Assembly (NCBI GenBank): GCA_012519125.1
Contig: JAAYQY010000440.1
Location: 1-7,468, forward strand
Direction of reading: 5' to 3'
DNA from: Spirochaetales bacterium
Lineage (GTDB): Bacteria; Spirochaetota; Spirochaetia; Sphaerochaetales; Sphaerochaetaceae
DNA length: 7,468 bases
The translations under genes and the position numbers were made by a program. The notes beneath the pieces are model-generated. The model ran no database searches, was not told where the DNA came from, and was given only the letters and a program-made list of their open reading frames with translations. Positions 5,983 to 7,468 of the stretch are shown one piece after another (position 1 is the stretch's first letter; each line of letters begins with the position of its first letter).

Positions 5983-6016
5983 TCTGTCACAAACTATATG
6001 TAGATTATGTGACAGA
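5983..6016. repeat. 9-bp inverted repeat TCTGTCACA...TGTGACAGA
   Basis: The arms TCTGTCACA (5983-5991) and TGTGACAGA (6008-6016) match perfectly over a 16-base AT-rich spacer. This could be an operator for a dimeric regulator, with half-sites similar to but inverted relative to CRP/FNR-type TGTGA-N6-TCACA. It could also be a hairpin or a repeat remnant. It is roughly 200 bases before the iminopeptidase gene, far for a direct repressor site. Confidence 0.4.
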
Positions 6017-6039
6017 GTAGAGAGGTTTCATAAGCAAGG

Positions 6040-6069
6040 GGCTGTCTCCCAAGAGAGATCCGCTTTTTT
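6040..6069 (+). terminator. Imperfect hairpin followed by T6, possible intrinsic terminator
   Basis: GGCTGTCTC (6040-6048), the loop CCAA and GAGAGATCC (6053-6061) form a stem with two mismatches, followed by GC and six T residues (6064-6069). An outer pair TTCATAA/TTATGAA (6027-6033, 6068-6074) encloses it. No + strand gene ends nearby, so it may stop transcripts that run through from the nuclease operon, across the zinc-ribbon gene in antisense. The stem is weak, so confidence is low. Confidence 0.35.
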
Positions 6070-6171
6070 ATGAATAGGACCCTTCAGGGGATACTCCTCC
6101 TGCTTTGGAACGGATTTTTCTCATATTCTGAAGTTGTTGGTTCTTGGTAAGAACAAAACCCCATACTGGGA

Positions 6172-6177
6172 TATACT
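6172..6177 (+). promoter_or_regulatory. Possible -10 box of the iminopeptidase gene
   Basis: TATACT at 6172-6177 lies 36 bases before the ATG at 6214, a suitable distance. No good -35 is found 16-18 bases upstream, so this is a weak call. The gene itself has a strong GGAGG (6203-6207) at 6-base spacing. Confidence 0.4.
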
Positions 6178-6213
6178 ATTGTCATTACATCCGAATTCTC
6201 TTGGAGGTTCCTC

Positions 6214-7113
6214 ATGCAAACAGAAGTCAGAATGATTCCCATCACCACCCCTTACGGGGAATACCGAGTTTGGACCAAGCGCTGCAACAGCAGTCCGTCA
6301 AAGCGGCTTTTGCTCTTGCACGGAGGACCGGGGATGACCCATGAGTACTTTGAGAGCTTCGATACCTACTTTGCCGATGGAGACATCGAGTACATCTACT
6401 ATGACCAGCTCGGCAGCCACAACTCGGACAACCCTGCAGACCGAAAGTTCTGGACCATAGAACGCTTTGTGGACGAGGTAGACCAGGTCCGAAAGGCCTT
6501 GGGCCTTGATGCCTCAAACTTCTTCCTGCTCGGCCACAGCTGGGGAGGAGTGCTTGCCATGGAGTATGCACTTGCTCATCCAGAGGCGCTCAAGGGCCTG
6601 GTCATCAGCAACATGATGGCAGACTGCGTTGACTACCAGCGCTACGCAGACGATGTGTTGGGCCCTCAGATGGAGAGCGGTGTGCTTGCCCGCATCAAGG
6701 AGTTGGAGGCAGAAGGAGCGTATGAGAGCGAAGAGTATGAAGCGCTGCTCATGCCCCACCACTATGAGAAACATGTCTTGCGCCGACCTATGGACCAATG
6801 GCCTGCCTGCGTGATCAACGCCTTGGAGCACGCCAACAAGGACCTGTATGTCTATATGCAGGGGCCCAGTGAGTTCGGCATCTCCGGAGTTCTGGCCACC
6901 TGGGATCGCTCAGAGGATTTGCAAAAGATTGCTGTTCCCACCTTGGTGATCGGGGCCGAGTATGACACCATGGACCCCTTGTACATGAAGTGGATGGCCC
7001 AGCAGATTCCCCGTGGTTCCTTCCTTTACTGCCCTGAAGGCAGCCACATGGCCATGTGGGATGATGCTGAGGTCTACCACAACGGTATCCGAAGGTTCAT
7101 CAATAGCGTTTGA
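6214..7113 (+). CDS. pip: Proline iminopeptidase-type alpha/beta hydrolase (S33 family)
   Basis: This 299-residue protein has the full signature of the S33 proline iminopeptidase family. The oxyanion-loop motif HGGPG is at 36-40. The nucleophile elbow is GHSWGG (107-112) with catalytic S109. D251 in GAEYDTMDP and H278 in EGSHMAMW complete the triad. A helical cap region (about 135-225) lies between the core halves, and YYDQLGSHNSD (62-72) is the usual segment after the second strand. Enzymes of this type remove N-terminal proline from peptides in the cytoplasm; some relatives act on other amides or esters, so the substrate is likely but not certain. The start is fixed by GGAGG at 6203-6207. 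It has no predicted signal peptide. It is transcribed alone, with a hairpin just after its stop, and looks like a normal chromosomal gene bordering the island. Confidence 0.92.
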   Translation: MQTEVRMIPITTPYGEYRVWTKRCNSSPSKRLLLLHGGPGMTHEYFESFDTYFADGDIEYIYYDQLGSHNSDNPADRKFWTIERFVDEVDQVRKALGLDASNFFLLGHSWGGVLAMEYALAHPEALKGLVISNMMADCVDYQRYADDVLGPQMESGVLARIKELEAEGAYESEEYEALLMPHHYEKHVLRRPMDQWPACVINALEHANKDLYVYMQGPSEFGISGVLATWDRSEDLQKIAVPTLVIGAEYDTMDPLYMKWMAQQIPRGSFLYCPEGSHMAMWDDAEVYHNGIRRFINSV

Positions 7114-7122
7114 TTCTATGAT

Positions 7123-7147
7123 TCAGGCTCCCAGATCGGGAGCCTGA
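7123..7147. terminator. 10-bp perfect hairpin between convergent genes
   Basis: TCAGGCTCCC (7123-7132), the loop AGATC and GGGAGCCTGA (7138-7147) form a perfect GC-rich stem. It lies between the stop of the iminopeptidase (7113) and the stop of the convergent nitroreductase (7168). There is no T-run on either side, so it may act as a bidirectional 3'-end or weak terminator. Confidence 0.6.
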
Positions 7148-7167
7148 CAATCATGTCTGAGGTTGTA

Positions 7168-7468
7168 CTACTCCCAACGGTCATAATGGATGCGCTCGAT
7201 CATCGAGTACTCTTTTTGTTGAATCTCTTTGGCATCCGCCCGTTTCTTGCCGATGGCAATGATGCAGGGGAAGCGATACTCCACGGGAAATCGCAAGACC
7301 TTCCGTGTCCACTCCTCCTCGTTTCCGAGGGGGATGCGGAGCGTACAGCAGTAATCTTCAGCAGTGGCTGCCAGCAGGATGTTCTCGATGCTGCACCAGA
7401 TGGATGCAAACCCATTCAGGTGGGAGAGGTCCTTTGGGTGGAGGATGTCCGTCTTCTGCCTGAAGAGC
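7168..7468 (-). CDS. Nitroreductase-family protein, C-terminal part (5' end outside window)
   Basis: The minus-strand frame is open from the right edge (codons from 7467) to TAG at 7168-7170, giving 99 residues. It contains SIWCSIENILLAATAEDYCC, then LRIPLGNEEEWTRKVLRFPVEY and FPCIIAIGKKRA near its end. This is the usual C-terminal half of FMN-dependent nitroreductases: an 'S..ENILLAA...G' helix followed by 'lgiP....vv..iiaiG'. Such proteins transfer electrons from NAD(P)H to nitro, quinone or flavin substrates. The N-terminal FMN-binding part is beyond the window, so the substrate class cannot be assigned. The gene converges on the iminopeptidase, with the 7123-7147 hairpin between them. Confidence 0.82.
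   Translation of the reverse strand, partial: LFRQKTDILHPKDLSHLNGFASIWCSIENILLAATAEDYCCTLRIPLGNEEEWTRKVLRFPVEYRFPCIIAIGKKRADAKEIQQKEYSMIERIHYDRWE

Larger units (their letters stand above)
5893..6213. other. Gene-free intergenic region
   Basis: No convincing gene lies between the divergent zinc-ribbon promoter and the iminopeptidase start. The region holds a 9-bp inverted repeat (5983-6016), a terminator-like hairpin with T6 (6040-6069), a -10-like box (6172-6177) and the iminopeptidase ribosome binding site (GGAGG, 6203-6207). A 35-codon open frame from an ATG near 5967 has no ribosome binding site or family resemblance. Confidence 0.6.

Noticed and set aside
5967..6074. 35-codon open frame in the intergenic region
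   Set aside because: No ribosome binding site or recognisable family, and it overlaps the inverted repeat and hairpin.
1..7468. CRISPR array, tRNA, rRNA or complete insertion sequence
   Set aside because: No regularly spaced repeats, tRNA-like cloverleaf, rRNA sequence or transposase gene was found on either strand.

Overview
The window looks like a bacterial defence (restriction) island embedded between metabolic and redox genes. The host is probably an anaerobe: there is a rubrerythrin-like ferritin fold protein, a nitroreductase and a proline iminopeptidase. The proteins and moderate GC content remind me of Sphaerochaeta-type Spirochaetota, but this is an impression, not a demonstrated assignment. 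TGA, TAA and TAG are all used as stops.

Layout, left to right. (1) Positions 2-595 (+): the C-terminal part of a modification-dependent-type restriction endonuclease with an Mrr-like PD-(D/E)XK domain; its start lies outside the window. (2) Positions 624-1103 (-): a rubrerythrin/ferritin-like diiron protein with a clear promoter and ribosome binding site. (3) Positions 1165-2082 (-): an HNH endonuclease with a DUF3427-like N-terminal half. An in-frame TGA at 1327-1329 cuts it, and the ordinary-looking C-terminus (53 more codons) lies beyond. (4) Positions 2203-5623 (+): a tightly packed three-gene operon whose reading frames overlap at both junctions. It encodes an XRE-type DNA-binding domain fused to a MazG-like nucleotide pyrophosphohydrolase, then a 650-residue PD-(D/E)XK nuclease fused to a DUF2075/Schlafen-type helicase, then an HNH endonuclease with a distinct N-terminal domain that may read modified DNA. 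(5) Positions 5657-5824 (-): a 55-residue double-CxxC zinc-ribbon protein. (6) Positions 5825-6213: a gene-free region with promoters, an inverted repeat and a terminator-like hairpin. (7) Positions 6214-7113 (+): a proline iminopeptidase-type alpha/beta hydrolase. (8) Positions 7168-7468 (-): the C-terminus of a nitroreductase-family protein that runs off the window.

The most interesting element is the 2203-5623 operon. Gene overlaps imply co-translation of a nucleotide-pool enzyme with a possible DNA-sensing domain, a nuclease-helicase and a nuclease with a reader-like domain. I do not recognise this exact trio as a named defence system. The divergent HNH gene next to it carries the same kind of HNH module on a different N-terminal domain and appears to be decaying, which suggests turnover within the island.
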